Part shown: piece by piece, positions 45,238-54,382 of the stretch | How positions within the stretch are numbered: position 1 is the first letter of the stretch | How the letters are laid out: each line of letters begins with the position of its first letter | Position numbers and translations under genes: made by a program | Source: Comamonadaceae bacterium | GTDB lineage: Bacteria; Pseudomonadota; Gammaproteobacteria; Burkholderiales; Burkholderiaceae_C | Reading direction: 5' to 3' | DNA length: 64,000 nucleotides | NCBI GenBank assembly: GCA_013297875.1 | Contig: JAAFIW010000011.1 | Coordinates: 1-64,000, forward strand | The notes under the pieces: model-generated | Seen by the model: only the letters and a program-made list of their open reading frames with translations | The model's database searches: none | Told to the model about the DNA's origin: nothing

Positions 45238-46182
45238 ATGGATCAATTGCGCTCGATGCGGGTGTTCTCGCAAGTCATCTCCGAAGGCAGCTTTGCGGGT
45301 GCAGCGCGGGTGCTCGATATGGCACCAGCGGTGGTCACGCGCACCCTGGCGGAGCTTGAAGCGCATTTGGGTGCCCGTTTGCTGAACCGCACCACCCGAA
45401 AACTGGCGCTGACGGAAACAGGTGCGGCCTACCTTGAACTTGCCCGCAACATCCTGCTGGATGTTGAAGAGGCCGATGCATTTGCTGGCTCGTCAACCCA
45501 GCTGACGAAAGGCTGCTTGCGGGTGGTGTGTCCGCCTGCATTTGCAGTTCATCAGCTGGCCCCACATTTGCCGAGGTTCAGACAATCCCAACCCAACATC
45601 ACGCTGGAGCTCAGCGCGCCAGGCCCTGTGGTCACGGCAGATGAGCACTTCGATATCTCCATCCTGTCTATTGGCGAGCAAGTGCTGGAAGGTGACTTTG
45701 TGGTGCGAAAGCTCGCCAAATCTGCCTTCATTTTGTGCGCAGCGCCCAGTTACATCGCGCGCCATGGCAAACCTGAGCAGCCCACTGATTTGGAACAATT
45801 TGAAGGTGTGTTGCCAGCGGTAGCCGCGCTGCGCCAGGGCGTGACGCTGTATCGCCAAGATGGCGGCAGCGCCAACGGGGGTCACAGCTCACTGCTGGTT
45901 CCAGCTGGCAAAGTTGCTATCACCACCAACCACATTGACATGATGCTGGCCAGTGGTTTGGCAGGCATCGGCATCATTGCCCTGCCTTCATTTGTTGCAC
46001 AAGTGCCGCTACGCGAAGGACGGCTGACCCGGGTATTGCCCGAGTGGTGCGGCGTGACCTTGACGCTATATGCCGCCGTGCCCAGCCGCAAATTCATGCC
46101 CGCCCGCACGCGGCTGTTCCTTGATTTTCTGGTACGCACTTTTGGCGGAACCGATGACGACCCGTGGCTCAAGCTTGATTGA
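45238..46182 (+). CDS. LysR-family transcriptional regulator (CrgA/AaeR-like subgroup)
   Basis: A 314-residue LTTR: 'MDQLRSMRVFSQVISEGSFA' then 'LDMAPAVVTRTLAELEAHLG' form the winged helix, followed by the two-lobed effector domain. The ATG at 45238 is used rather than the preceding TTG. A palindrome ATTGAT-GG-ATCAAT (45234-45247) covers the start codon and could allow self-repression. Probable target is the divergent exported protein gene. Confidence 0.92.
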   Translation: MDQLRSMRVFSQVISEGSFAGAARVLDMAPAVVTRTLAELEAHLGARLLNRTTRKLALTETGAAYLELARNILLDVEEADAFAGSSTQLTKGCLRVVCPPAFAVHQLAPHLPRFRQSQPNITLELSAPGPVVTADEHFDISILSIGEQVLEGDFVVRKLAKSAFILCAAPSYIARHGKPEQPTDLEQFEGVLPAVAALRQGVTLYRQDGGSANGGHSSLLVPAGKVAITTNHIDMMLASGLAGIGIIALPSFVAQVPLREGRLTRVLPEWCGVTLTLYAAVPSRKFMPARTRLFLDFLVRTFGGTDDDPWLKLD

Positions 46183-46208
46183 CGCTGCGATCTGCTATCT
46201 CCATCCGT

Positions 46209-46272
46209 CGCTCTCAATTTTATAGCTACCCGAGCAACAAATAAATGGGCTACACGCCGCTTTTGCTTCAAA
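46209..46272 (+). repeat. Repeat A copy (intergenic)
   Basis: TTTTATAGCTACCCGAGCAA then CAAATAAATGGGCTACACGC and CGCTTTTGC, forward orientation. Confidence 0.85.
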
Positions 46273-46414
46273 CGGCGCTGATCGCGAACTGAGCGCAGAG
46301 AGCCAAACTGGCCACGGTTCGGGCTTTTTCCTGGCTTTTCGGCACCGCTGAGAGCTTGGCGCGTCGCGTTGCTCATTTGTCACAATACCGCGCACCAAAA
46401 CTCAGGAGGGATTC

Positions 46415-47902
46415 ATGGGCATCGCAAAAGGCTTGGCACAACTGTTGTGTGCGGCCGCGTGTCTGCAGGTCGGTGTGGTGCCGGGCCAACCTGTCAACTA
46501 CTACGGTCTCAGTGGTTCGCGGGCTCCCACCGGGCAAGAGCAGCAAGTCCTTGAGCTGCTCAGAAAGTCTGCCCAGGCCAGGGAACAAGGGCTTCGGGAT
46601 GAGGCGCGCAGATACGGGCAGGAAGGACTCGCCCTGGCGCGGCAGTCGCGCATGCTGGAGACGATGGGCGCAGCCCAGTTGCATATGTCTACGCTGTCTC
46701 AGAGCGAGGGGGATCTTCCCAAGGCAATGGAGTGGCTTGAACAGTCGCTGCTGACCTGTGAGCTGGTCGGCAACACAAATTGCCAGGCGAATGCCCGCCT
46801 GATGCGTGCAACACTTCATCAACAACTCGGTGACTACCCGCGTGCCTCGCAGGAGGTTGATCGATCGCTCAAGCTGGCAAAAATACAAGGTGAACCCCAA
46901 ACCATTGCAAATGCCCAAGTCTTGATTCTGCAACTGGGCCAGCGCGGTTCACCACAACAAGCGGCGCAAGAGGTGGTGGCATTGGCAGAAAAGGCAGGCT
47001 CCAGCACGGACGCGGCATTGGGGCTGCGCAAGCTGGGTCGGCTGGCCATTGATGAAGGTGATCTTCCTCGTGCTGAGGCACTGTTGACGGATGCGCTGGC
47101 CCGCTCAAAAAGCTCGCAAAACCCTCGCTCTTTGGGTGATTCCCTGATTGCGGCAGGTGAGTTGGCCGCTGCGCAGCGTCGGCCTGATGTAGCTGCCCGG
47201 CATTACCTGGAGGCCAAGGGCATCGCGGTTCAGATTCAAGACCATGGCCTGTCGGGAAACGCCTCATTGCGACTGGCCAAGCATTATTTGCTGGCGTCCG
47301 ATTGGGAGTCGTCTCGAAAGGCGGCGATGGCCGCGCTTCAGGCGTATGAGCTGGCCAACCAGTTGACCGACCAGGGCCTGGCCCACGAAGCCCTTGGCAA
47401 CGTGGAATGGGCATCCGGAAACCGCGATCGTGCAAAGACCCAATACCGGCTGGCAATCGATCTGGCAGTCAAGTCGGGTCTCAAGGAAAACGAAGCCGGC
47501 GCGCGTCTGATGATGGCTTCGCTATTGCGGGCAACGGATCGATCTTCTGCCATGCAGGAGGCGCAAAGCGCCGAAAGCCTGTACCAGGCCAGCGGCTCCA
47601 CACTAGGGCAGGGCCTGGCCGTGCTTGAGCAAGCGCGTATTCGTGGCGCAGGAGACGACTTTGAGGGTGCGCTGATACTGCTTAGGCAAGCCCGGCTGCA
47701 TTTCATTCAGGTCAAGCGCAAAGACAAAGTCGCACTGGTTGATGATTGGATAGCAACCGCTTTGCGCCTTCGAGGTCAAGCCCCCGCAGTAACATCGGCA
47801 CAGAAACAAAACCCTGCCGAGGCCGCCGCCAGGGCGGCCGCGCAAGCAGCAGCCCTGGCGGCAGGTGATGCTGCGGTTGGTGACCAGGGGAGACGGCGGT
47901 GA
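46415..47902 (+). CDS. TPR-repeat exported protein
   Basis: A 495-residue protein with a short N-terminal hydrophobic segment ('GLAQLLCAAACLQVGVV', likely signal sequence) and then about ten helix pairs of TPR type, for example 'AMEWLEQSLLTCELVGNTNC', 'ARLMRATLHQQLGDYPRASQ' and 'LAHEALGNVEWASGNRDRAK'. The tail is Ala-rich. The ATG follows CAGGAGGG. Its stop overlaps the start of the rhomboid-like gene as GTGA, so the two are coupled and probably interact: a periplasmic TPR scaffold with a membrane protein. Function unknown. Confidence 0.8.
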   Translation: MGIAKGLAQLLCAAACLQVGVVPGQPVNYYGLSGSRAPTGQEQQVLELLRKSAQAREQGLRDEARRYGQEGLALARQSRMLETMGAAQLHMSTLSQSEGDLPKAMEWLEQSLLTCELVGNTNCQANARLMRATLHQQLGDYPRASQEVDRSLKLAKIQGEPQTIANAQVLILQLGQRGSPQQAAQEVVALAEKAGSSTDAALGLRKLGRLAIDEGDLPRAEALLTDALARSKSSQNPRSLGDSLIAAGELAAAQRRPDVAARHYLEAKGIAVQIQDHGLSGNASLRLAKHYLLASDWESSRKAAMAALQAYELANQLTDQGLAHEALGNVEWASGNRDRAKTQYRLAIDLAVKSGLKENEAGARLMMASLLRATDRSSAMQEAQSAESLYQASGSTLGQGLAVLEQARIRGAGDDFEGALILLRQARLHFIQVKRKDKVALVDDWIATALRLRGQAPAVTSAQKQNPAEAAARAAAQAAALAAGDAAVGDQGRRR

Positions 47903-49053
47903 CTACAGACTTTTTGAACACCCAACCGCTGATGCAGGCCAGCCGCCCTCCGCCTCGTCGACCCTGGATGACACTTTTGTTGGCGCTGATCATCATCACC
48001 GTCACCGCAACCGGCGCGTACCTCAGTGGCAACTGGCTTCAGGTCAGCAACGACGTGATGCTTCGCTTGGGAGCCAACGTCCCGATGGCAACACTGGACC
48101 AGTTCGGTGCGTGGCGCCTGTTGACGGCGAAGCTGCTGTTTCAGTCACCCGTGGTTCTGGCGGTGTTCTTGCCGTTTTTTGTGATGGCAGCTGTTGCGTT
48201 TGAGCGTAGGCATGGCGCGATCGCTCTGTTGGTGTACTTTGTGGTTGCCAGTGTGATCGCAAGTGCTGCGACCCTCTACTTCATCGCAGATGAGCTCAAG
48301 ATGAGCGCCGGGGCCGGCGGGCCGGCCTGGGCTATTGCCACGGCCATGCTGGTGTCCCTTCGGGATCCGTTGCGCGATAAATGGTTTCGACCGCAGGCCA
48401 AGCACCTGGCTGGCTTGCCCTATGTCGCTTTGTGCGCTTTTGGTGCCTATGTCGGAACGATCGATATGGCTTCGATGGGTGCCGGTGTGTTGCTGGGTCT
48501 TGTCTGCGGCTGGTATCTGCGCCGTGCAGACGCTGCGATGCCAACCCATCAATTCGCGCGATTGGCCATCATCGCAGCAATCGGCGGCTGCCTGTCGACG
48601 ATTGCCCTGATGCGAGCGCCAACGCCAAGCTACTTCCTGTCCGAAGTACGCCAGTTCGTCCAGGATGCTAAAAATTACACGTCCGAGCTGAACGGGCTCA
48701 ACGCCCAGGTACAGGCACTGACAGACCAGGCGCTTGCCGGTTCGATTACACGCCCCGCATTGGCTGAACGCATGACGCAGGATCTGATTCCCAAGTGGAT
48801 GGCTGCAGAAAAACGATGGACCACCAGAAGCTGGAATCCAAACATCCCTGACGGCCCCAAGTTGGCACCCATGAAGAGCTATGTCACACATCGCACCCGA
48901 TTTCTGCAAGCCAGCGCTGTGGGTTGGGCAAATGAGGATACGGATGCGTTTGCACAGGCCTCAGTTCATTTCTCAAAAATGCATGCTGCACAACTTGCGC
49001 TAGCGGCCGGAAACGACGGCAAAGTCTCGCCTGCGGCGGCGCCAAGGAAGTGA
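47899..49053 (+). CDS. Rhomboid-like membrane protein lacking catalytic residues
   Basis: A 384-residue protein starting at GTG. The segment 'LGANVPMATLDQFGAWRLLT' is the rhomboid N-terminal signature and about six transmembrane helices follow. The Ser motif G-x-S-G is replaced by 'SAGAGGPAWA' (Gly140 in the Ser place), the TM2 H-x3-N motif is absent ('FQSPVVLAVF'), and the TM6 His is Met193 ('IDMASMGAGVLLGL'). It should therefore be an inactive rhomboid (pseudoprotease). A soluble C-terminal region of about 150 residues follows. It is coupled to the TPR gene by a four-base overlap. Confidence 0.75.
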   Translation: MTTDFLNTQPLMQASRPPPRRPWMTLLLALIIITVTATGAYLSGNWLQVSNDVMLRLGANVPMATLDQFGAWRLLTAKLLFQSPVVLAVFLPFFVMAAVAFERRHGAIALLVYFVVASVIASAATLYFIADELKMSAGAGGPAWAIATAMLVSLRDPLRDKWFRPQAKHLAGLPYVALCAFGAYVGTIDMASMGAGVLLGLVCGWYLRRADAAMPTHQFARLAIIAAIGGCLSTIALMRAPTPSYFLSEVRQFVQDAKNYTSELNGLNAQVQALTDQALAGSITRPALAERMTQDLIPKWMAAEKRWTTRSWNPNIPDGPKLAPMKSYVTHRTRFLQASAVGWANEDTDAFAQASVHFSKMHAAQLALAAGNDGKVSPAAAPRK

Positions 49054-49139
49054 GAAACACGGCGTGGACAGATGCGCGTGGACTTAGGATGGGCGCTGCC
49101 GCGCGCTGCAGCCCACCCCTCGAACCTTGAAAGACCTGC

Positions 49140-49949
49140 ATGCCAACTACTTCACCTGAAACCACCACCCCCAAAGTTGCCCTCATCACCGGCGCGGGCA
49201 CCGGCATTGGTGCGGCCACAGCGCTGTTGCTGGCGCAGGCGGGCTACCAGCTGCTCATCAACTATTCGCGCAGCCAGGTCGAGGCTCAAGCGTCACAAGC
49301 GGCTTGTGTGGCAGCGGGTGCCGACACGTTGTTGATGCAGGGTGATGTGTCGGTGGACGCTGATTGCAAGGCCATGGCCGCTGCTGCGGTGGCCCGCTGG
49401 GGGCGCATTGACGCGTTGGTCAACAGTGCTGGCATCACCACCTTTACCGGCGCAGCCAATTGGGATGTGCTGGACATGGACACCTTTCAGCGCATCTTTG
49501 CCGTCAACAGCGTGGGCGCGTTTCAGATGGTGCGGGCCTGCGCGCCGCACTTGAAGGCGGCAAGGGGCGCGATTGTGAACGTGTCGTCCATCGCCGGGTC
49601 GCTGGGCATTGGGTCGTCGGTGCCCTACATCGCCTCCAAAGGGGCCATGAATTCCATGACGCTGTACCTGGCCCGCGCGCTAGCACCCCATGTGCGGGTG
49701 AACGCCGTGTGCCCCGGCTTGGTGACCTCGCGCTGGTTCAAAGACGGGCTGGGCCAGGACGGGTTTGACAAGGTCAAAGCCATGGTGGAGCAGGCCGCGC
49801 CCTTGCAGCGTGCCAGCACGCCCGAAGACGTGGCGCAGGCGATTGCGTTTTTGGTGACGGGTGCAGCCACGATGACGGGAGAACTGCTGCTGTTGGACGG
49901 CGGCATGCACCTGGGCAGCAACACGCAGCAAGTGCCGGGCAAAACCTGA
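49140..49949 (+). CDS. Short-chain dehydrogenase/reductase (FabG-like)
   Basis: A 269-residue classical SDR. 'ALITGAGTGIGAATALLLAQ' is the NAD(P) motif, 'LVNSAGITTF' the NNAG-like strand, and 'VNVSSIAGSLG...YIASKGA' carries the Ser, Tyr and Lys catalytic residues. 'RVNAVCPGLVTSRWFKDGLG' follows. A 3-oxoacyl or alcohol dehydrogenase role is likely; substrate unknown. Confidence 0.9.
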   Translation: MPTTSPETTTPKVALITGAGTGIGAATALLLAQAGYQLLINYSRSQVEAQASQAACVAAGADTLLMQGDVSVDADCKAMAAAAVARWGRIDALVNSAGITTFTGAANWDVLDMDTFQRIFAVNSVGAFQMVRACAPHLKAARGAIVNVSSIAGSLGIGSSVPYIASKGAMNSMTLYLARALAPHVRVNAVCPGLVTSRWFKDGLGQDGFDKVKAMVEQAAPLQRASTPEDVAQAIAFLVTGAATMTGELLLLDGGMHLGSNTQQVPGKT

Positions 49950-49957
49950 TTGATTAT

Positions 49958-50116
49958 TTGCTGGTTCACGCCGCGCAAGAAATCGCAAGCCTGTGGCAAG
50001 CCGTGAAAGCCCGTGGGCCAGGCTGGCGCAAGTGCTTGCAGGAGGGTTTTCAGGTGATGCATGCCCTGTATCCCGAATGTGATTTCGAGGGGCGGCTGCA
50101 GCGATTGGGTACGTGA
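49958..50116 (+). CDS. Possible small ORF or gene remnant
   Basis: A 52-codon frame from a TTG reads 'LLVHAAQEIASLWQAVKARG' then 'CLQEGFQVMHALYPECDFEG'. It looks protein-like (amphipathic helices, Trp and Cys) but has no ATG or ribosome binding site. It may be the remnant of a gene that lost its 5' end at the SDR junction. Confidence 0.25.
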   Translation: MLVHAAQEIASLWQAVKARGPGWRKCLQEGFQVMHALYPECDFEGRLQRLGT

Positions 50117-50123
50117 TAAAAAT

Positions 50124-50190
50124 TTGCTACTAAAAAAATAGCTGCTTGAGCAGTTTTTATATGGGCTGCAGGGCGATTTGGCTTGAAAAT
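50124..50190 (+). repeat. Repeat A copy, most complete
   Basis: TTGCTACTAAAAAAATAGC then TGCTTGAGCAGTTTTTATAT and GGGCTGCAGGGCGATTTGG shows every part of the element, including an ATTTTTTTAGTAGC-like left arm. Confidence 0.92.
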
Positions 50191-50245
50191 GATGCAAGCC
50201 AAGGCCGTTTGATAGCTAGCCTCAGGAGATCCATCAGCGGCACCT

Positions 50246-50689
50246 TTACGATTTGCGCATCAACACATAAGGGCCATGCGCCAGAAACCAGCTGATGGAG
50301 TGCGACCGGTCGTGGCCGCCGTCCGGATCCATGAAGGAAATGTTTCCTCGTTCGCTGATTCTGTAGATCACCACGGCATGCGTGAACCTGCCGCGGGTAT
50401 AGGCGCAAAAGACGTGACTGTTCTGCAAATGTGTCGTCAAAAACGGCACCAACCCACTGGGCGCAAAACCGCCCCAGGTCAAACCCATCGTGGCGGAAAT
50501 CGTCGGAATTTTTATCGCCGGTGTGATGCCGCCGGTGGCACCTTCGCCCCATGTTGTGATGAGGCTTGCCTGGGTGCGATTTGGTATTCGCGGGTCGACA
50601 CGAGACCAACTTTCCAGGGCCGCAGCCCAGCAGCTGTCGACCAGCGTTTGCGCCACCATCGGCGGCAGTCTTCGGGTAATGGTTGTCAC
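50246..50689 (-). CDS. Papain-like cysteine protease, small
   Basis: A 147-residue protein. Cys20 lies in 'TLVDSCWAAALESWSRV', His104 in 'GRFTHAVVIYRIS' and Asp in 'ISFMDPDGG', an order matching the papain-like C39/C70 fold. No signal peptide is seen from the GTG start at 50689, which follows an excellent AAAGGAG; the frame is open further upstream but without a comparable ribosome binding site. Small papain-like proteases of this size are found as secreted effectors or toxins. No secretion or immunity gene is adjacent, so the role is open. Confidence 0.7.
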   Translation of the reverse strand: MTTITRRLPPMVAQTLVDSCWAAALESWSRVDPRIPNRTQASLITTWGEGATGGITPAIKIPTISATMGLTWGGFAPSGLVPFLTTHLQNSHVFCAYTRGRFTHAVVIYRISERGNISFMDPDGGHDRSHSISWFLAHGPYVLMRKS

Positions 50690-50886
50690 AAGTGCTCCTT
50701 TGGCCTGTGCTTGGGTAAACCCCGCAAAAATTATGGTTACAGGTGCAGCTGTCAACAAGGACTTGTTGCACGTTTTGCGGTGAAAGTTGCGCCGAGTTTT
50801 CTGGCGGATAATCCGAGCTGCCATGTCACACGTGATGTAACGAAATTGGGACACACTATTAAACTTGCCACCGTGCGAGCCATCAT

Positions 50887-51735
50887 ATGAAAAAAAGTAT
50901 TGTTGTTTTTGTACTCTTTACACTTTACTTGCAATTCTATCAGTACGCATCAGCTGAAGGAGTAAGGCCGCGGATTGGAATTGGTTCATTTTCAGGTGGT
51001 TATCAGTATTCTGAACTGATAACCAAAGTGCTGAAAATGAATTTAATTCGTGCAGGAAATTTGCAGCTACTAGAACACATTGAAATACCATTGAGTGCCT
51101 CACAAATACCAGATTGGGAAAAATGGCGGAATACCGGGGTAGATTTTGTTGCGGGTGGAGAAACTGAAGTGCTATCAAACGGAAAGTTGCGCTGCAAATT
51201 CAGAGTTTGGGATGTGCAAAAAATGTCAGAGGTGGGCGCTCGACAGTTCGATGCAGATATAGGCGCAACGCGACACATAGCGCATGAGCTTGCCGAATTG
51301 ACGCTTATGGTTCTTACCGGTGTAAAAGGGGGTTTTACTGATAGACGGCTTTCCGTCGTAAGGAGATCTGAGCGGTATGTTCTGGAAGTTGCAGATAGCG
51401 ATGGTGCTAATGGTCACGCCGCCCTTAGCTCTCCAAAACCAATTCTTATGCCCACATGGTTTCCACAACGCGAACATATTGCTTATGTATCACTAGAGGC
51501 ATCTTTTCCGATGATATGGGTTCAAGATATTACAAGCGGGCGACGATTACCAGCAGGGAATGCAAATTCACTTGGTCCGCAATGCGCTGAGCAGACTATC
51601 TATTTTTCGGTTAACACGGACGAAATTCCGGCGTTGCTATTTGGAGAAGAATGGCGCAAATTCGGGGCCGAAATATGCGCTGCAGAACTCTTGCGGGTTG
51701 CCCTGATTGGAATGCAAGATTCCTTGAGAAAATGA
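50887..51735 (+). CDS. Truncated TolB-like exported protein, AT-rich
   Basis: A 282-residue protein with a signal peptide ('SIVVFVLFTLYLQFYQYASA'). Residues about 25-160 match the TolB N-terminal domain ('GIGSFSG', 'DWEKWRNTGVDFVAGGETEV', 'YVLEVADSDGANGHAALSSP'). One or two propeller blades follow ('PILMPTWFPQREHIAYVSLE', 'MIWVQDITSGRR') and then the similarity stops, whereas TolB has six. Base composition is clearly more AT-rich than the neighbours, indicating recent transfer. It may be a TolB paralogue with altered function rather than a decayed copy, since the frame is intact. Its partner could be the divergent protease. Confidence 0.75.
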   Translation: MKKSIVVFVLFTLYLQFYQYASAEGVRPRIGIGSFSGGYQYSELITKVLKMNLIRAGNLQLLEHIEIPLSASQIPDWEKWRNTGVDFVAGGETEVLSNGKLRCKFRVWDVQKMSEVGARQFDADIGATRHIAHELAELTLMVLTGVKGGFTDRRLSVVRRSERYVLEVADSDGANGHAALSSPKPILMPTWFPQREHIAYVSLEASFPMIWVQDITSGRRLPAGNANSLGPQCAEQTIYFSVNTDEIPALLFGEEWRKFGAEICAAELLRVALIGMQDSLRK

Positions 51736-51832
51736 TTAGGCCCGCCGCTTGGATATTTAAAGACGTTCTCGCAACGAGTTCGTTGATCGACAGTCAGTCA
51801 TATTCACACATTCTTATGTTCAAGATTGTCTG

Positions 51833-52981
51833 TCAGCCCGCCGCCCCTGTGTTCAACCCATCCACCGCCTGAAACATGGCCTGCCTGCCCTGGCTGATGA
51901 TTTGGCCCTTCCACACATCGGTGTCGGTGTAAAACGCTGCCAGCATCTGCGCTTTGATTTGCGCCGCCAATTCAGCATGTGCATCCGGGTGGTTGTTTAG
52001 CCAGTGCTCGGCCCGCAGGGCCTGCAATACCTCCAGAACCGGCACGGTGCCGTATTCCATCGCAATGCCGGTGTACTGCGCTTGCGGGCATTCGTCGGCA
52101 ATGGCTGTCCACATCAGGCCGGTGAGCGGGGCGGAGGTGGAGCTGCCGTCGTAGATGGAGGTGATGGGGGTGGCGGGGTTTCCGTCTTTGCCGCCGCTCC
52201 ACCAGTCGCGTGCGCGTTGCACGGCCTGAGCGTCGTCCAGGCCAGCGTAAATACGCTCGCCGTGGCCGCTTTCACCCAGACCGGTGTGCAGGTCGATCCA
52301 GCCGATGCGGGTGGCGTGTGCGCCATGGTGGCGCAGCACGTGGCGCAGGGTCTGGTTGCTCCAGGTGGGTGCGGTACCGCCGAAGAACAGGCCGTCGGCA
52401 AACTCGTATTGGCCCTGGGTGATAGCGGCCTGGTAGGCAACGGGGCCATGGGCGGCGATGAAGGCTTCTACGGCGGCCTGGTTGGCGGCGTTGGGGGGCC
52501 ATTGCTCGGGCAGCAGCAGGGGTTGCAGCGCGCGGTAGGCGGTGTTGACGGCTATAGGCTGGCTGAAGTTTTGAAAATTGCGGTTCAGGTCGACATTTTC
52601 ATGCGTGGTGCGGCGGATGTGTGAGAAGCCGTAAGGGTTCAAGGCGTGGATGTAGAGCACGGCCACACCGGTGTCACGCGCCACGCCCGCTTCGCGGGCT
52701 TCACGCACTTTCGCCAGCCACTCTTCATCATGCAGCGCAAACACCTGCACGCCGCTTCCGCAATAGCCTTCCACGCCATGGCAAGCGCTGCTGACGATGA
52801 GCAGGTGCTTGGCGTTCAGCGGGCCGTCGCGCGCCACATCCATGGCCAGCACTTCGCCGTCGCGTCCGGGCAGGGGGTGGTTGTGCGATTCGATCTGTAA
52901 ACCGGCGGTGGCGGCAGCTTCCAGAAACTTGATGCGGGCCTGCTGGTAGCTGGCCGAGAAGGCCTGTGCAATGCCAATCAT
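51833..52981 (-). CDS. DUF2817 / M14-type zinc peptidase
   Basis: A 382-residue protein of the DUF2817 group related to zinc carboxypeptidases. 'LLIVSSACHGVEGYCGSG' supplies the His-x2-Glu zinc motif, 'NVDLNRNFQNF' the conserved Asn-Arg pair, and 'RIGWIDLHTGLGESGHGERI' the third zinc His. The ATG at 52981 overlaps the stop of the upstream M20 gene as ATGA, so the two peptidases are translationally coupled. Confidence 0.85.
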   Translation of the reverse strand: MIGIAQAFSASYQQARIKFLEAAATAGLQIESHNHPLPGRDGEVLAMDVARDGPLNAKHLLIVSSACHGVEGYCGSGVQVFALHDEEWLAKVREAREAGVARDTGVAVLYIHALNPYGFSHIRRTTHENVDLNRNFQNFSQPIAVNTAYRALQPLLLPEQWPPNAANQAAVEAFIAAHGPVAYQAAITQGQYEFADGLFFGGTAPTWSNQTLRHVLRHHGAHATRIGWIDLHTGLGESGHGERIYAGLDDAQAVQRARDWWSGGKDGNPATPITSIYDGSSTSAPLTGLMWTAIADECPQAQYTGIAMEYGTVPVLEVLQALRAEHWLNNHPDAHAELAAQIKAQMLAAFYTDTDVWKGQIISQGRQAMFQAVDGLNTGAAG

Positions 52982-54192
52982 GCGCTGGCCTTGGCCTGAG
53001 CGGCCAACCAATCTTCGGCCAGGCGCACCCAGTAAGTGGCGCCCAGTGGGATCAAGTCGTCGTTGAAGTCGTAGCTGGGGTTGTGCAACATGCAGGGGCC
53101 ACCGCCGTGGCCCATTTCGCGGTGCGCGCCTTCGCCGTTGGCAATGAACACATAAGCACCGGGCTTGGCTTGCAGCATGTAGGCAAAGTCTTCGCCGCCC
53201 ATGGTGGGCTCCTGCTCCAGCACGTTGTCGGTGCCCACGATGCCCGCCATCACCTCACGGGCAAATTGCGCCTCTGCGGCGCTGTTGATGGTGGGCGGGT
53301 AGTTGCGCTCGAATTCAAAATCGCAGGTGGCGTCATGCGCGGTGCAAATGTGCTCGGCCACGGTTTTCATGCGTGCCTGCACCATGTCCAGCACCTCCCA
53401 GGTGAAGGTGCGCACGGTGCCCTGCAACTCGCAGCTGTTGGGAATGACGTTGGTGGCCTCGCCCGCATGAATCATGGTGACGCTGATCACGCCAGCGTCT
53501 ACTGGTTTGATGTTGCGGCTGATGATGGTTTGAAAGGCTTGCACCATCTGGCAGGCCACGGGTACCGGGTCTACCGTGTTGTGGGGCAGGGCCGCGTGCC
53601 CGCCCTTGCCGCGAATGGTGATCTTGAATTCATTGGTCGAGGCCATCACCGGCCCGGCGCTGGCGGCAAACTTGCCAACGGGCATACCCGGCCAGTTGTG
53701 CATGCCAAACACGGCCTGCATCGGAAATTTGTCAAACAAACCGTCGTTGATCATCTCGCGCGCGCCGCCGCCGCCTTCTTCGGCGGGCTGGAAAATCAGG
53801 TAAACCGTGCCGTCAAAGTTGCGGTTTTTCGCAAAGTGCTGAGCGGCGGCCAGCAGCATGGCGGTGTGGCCATCGTGGCCGCAGGCGTGCATCTTGCCGG
53901 GGTGAACGCTGGCATGCGCAAAGGTGTTGTTCTCCTGCATGGGCAGGGCGTCCATGTCGGCACGCAGGCCAATCGCCCGGCCACTGGCCCCACCGTCGCG
54001 CCCCAGCACCGTGGCCACCACGCCGGTGGTGCCCATGCCACGGTGAATGGGCAAGCCCCATTCGGTGAGTTTTTGGGCCACCACATCGGCCGTGCGCACT
54101 TCCTGGAAGCACAGCTCCGGGTGGGCGTGGATGTCACGGCGCACAGCGGCGATGCTGGCGGACTGGGTGAGGATGGAGTCGAGTATGTTCAT
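52978..54192 (-). CDS. M20-family amidohydrolase (hippurate hydrolase-like)
   Basis: A 404-residue zinc amidohydrolase. 'RRDIHAHPELCFQEVRT' is the N-terminal signature, 'KMHACGHDGHTAMLL' carries metal ligands, 'FQPAEEGGGGAREMINDGLF' the catalytic Glu and 'MGGEDFAYML' the last ligand. It releases an acyl group from an N-acyl amino acid. First gene of a pair with the DUF2817 peptidase, suggesting joint use of acylated or peptide substrates. Confidence 0.93.
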   Translation of the reverse strand: MNILDSILTQSASIAAVRRDIHAHPELCFQEVRTADVVAQKLTEWGLPIHRGMGTTGVVATVLGRDGGASGRAIGLRADMDALPMQENNTFAHASVHPGKMHACGHDGHTAMLLAAAQHFAKNRNFDGTVYLIFQPAEEGGGGAREMINDGLFDKFPMQAVFGMHNWPGMPVGKFAASAGPVMASTNEFKITIRGKGGHAALPHNTVDPVPVACQMVQAFQTIISRNIKPVDAGVISVTMIHAGEATNVIPNSCELQGTVRTFTWEVLDMVQARMKTVAEHICTAHDATCDFEFERNYPPTINSAAEAQFAREVMAGIVGTDNVLEQEPTMGGEDFAYMLQAKPGAYVFIANGEGAHREMGHGGGPCMLHNPSYDFNDDLIPLGATYWVRLAEDWLAAQAKASA

Positions 54193-54312
54193 GGCTGGCG
54201 ATTTAGGTTGGTGATTGATGCATGAGATTTTGCTACCGATGACGAGATGATGTGCCCTGCGGGCTGCCATGATGGATGACTTGGGGTTGCGTGGTCATCT
54301 GTCATCAATATT

Positions 54313-54370
54313 GATCGCTACTATATTGATAGCTGCTTGAGCAGTATTTACATGGGCGTAAGCCACTTTT
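54313..54370 (+). repeat. Repeat A copy (intergenic)
   Basis: GATCGCTACTATATTGATAG then CTGCTTGAGCAGTATTTAC and ATGGGCGTAAGCCACTTTT, forward orientation. Its complement nearly equals the copies inside aceF and lpdA. Confidence 0.92.
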
Positions 54371-54382
54371 AGATCTACAAAC

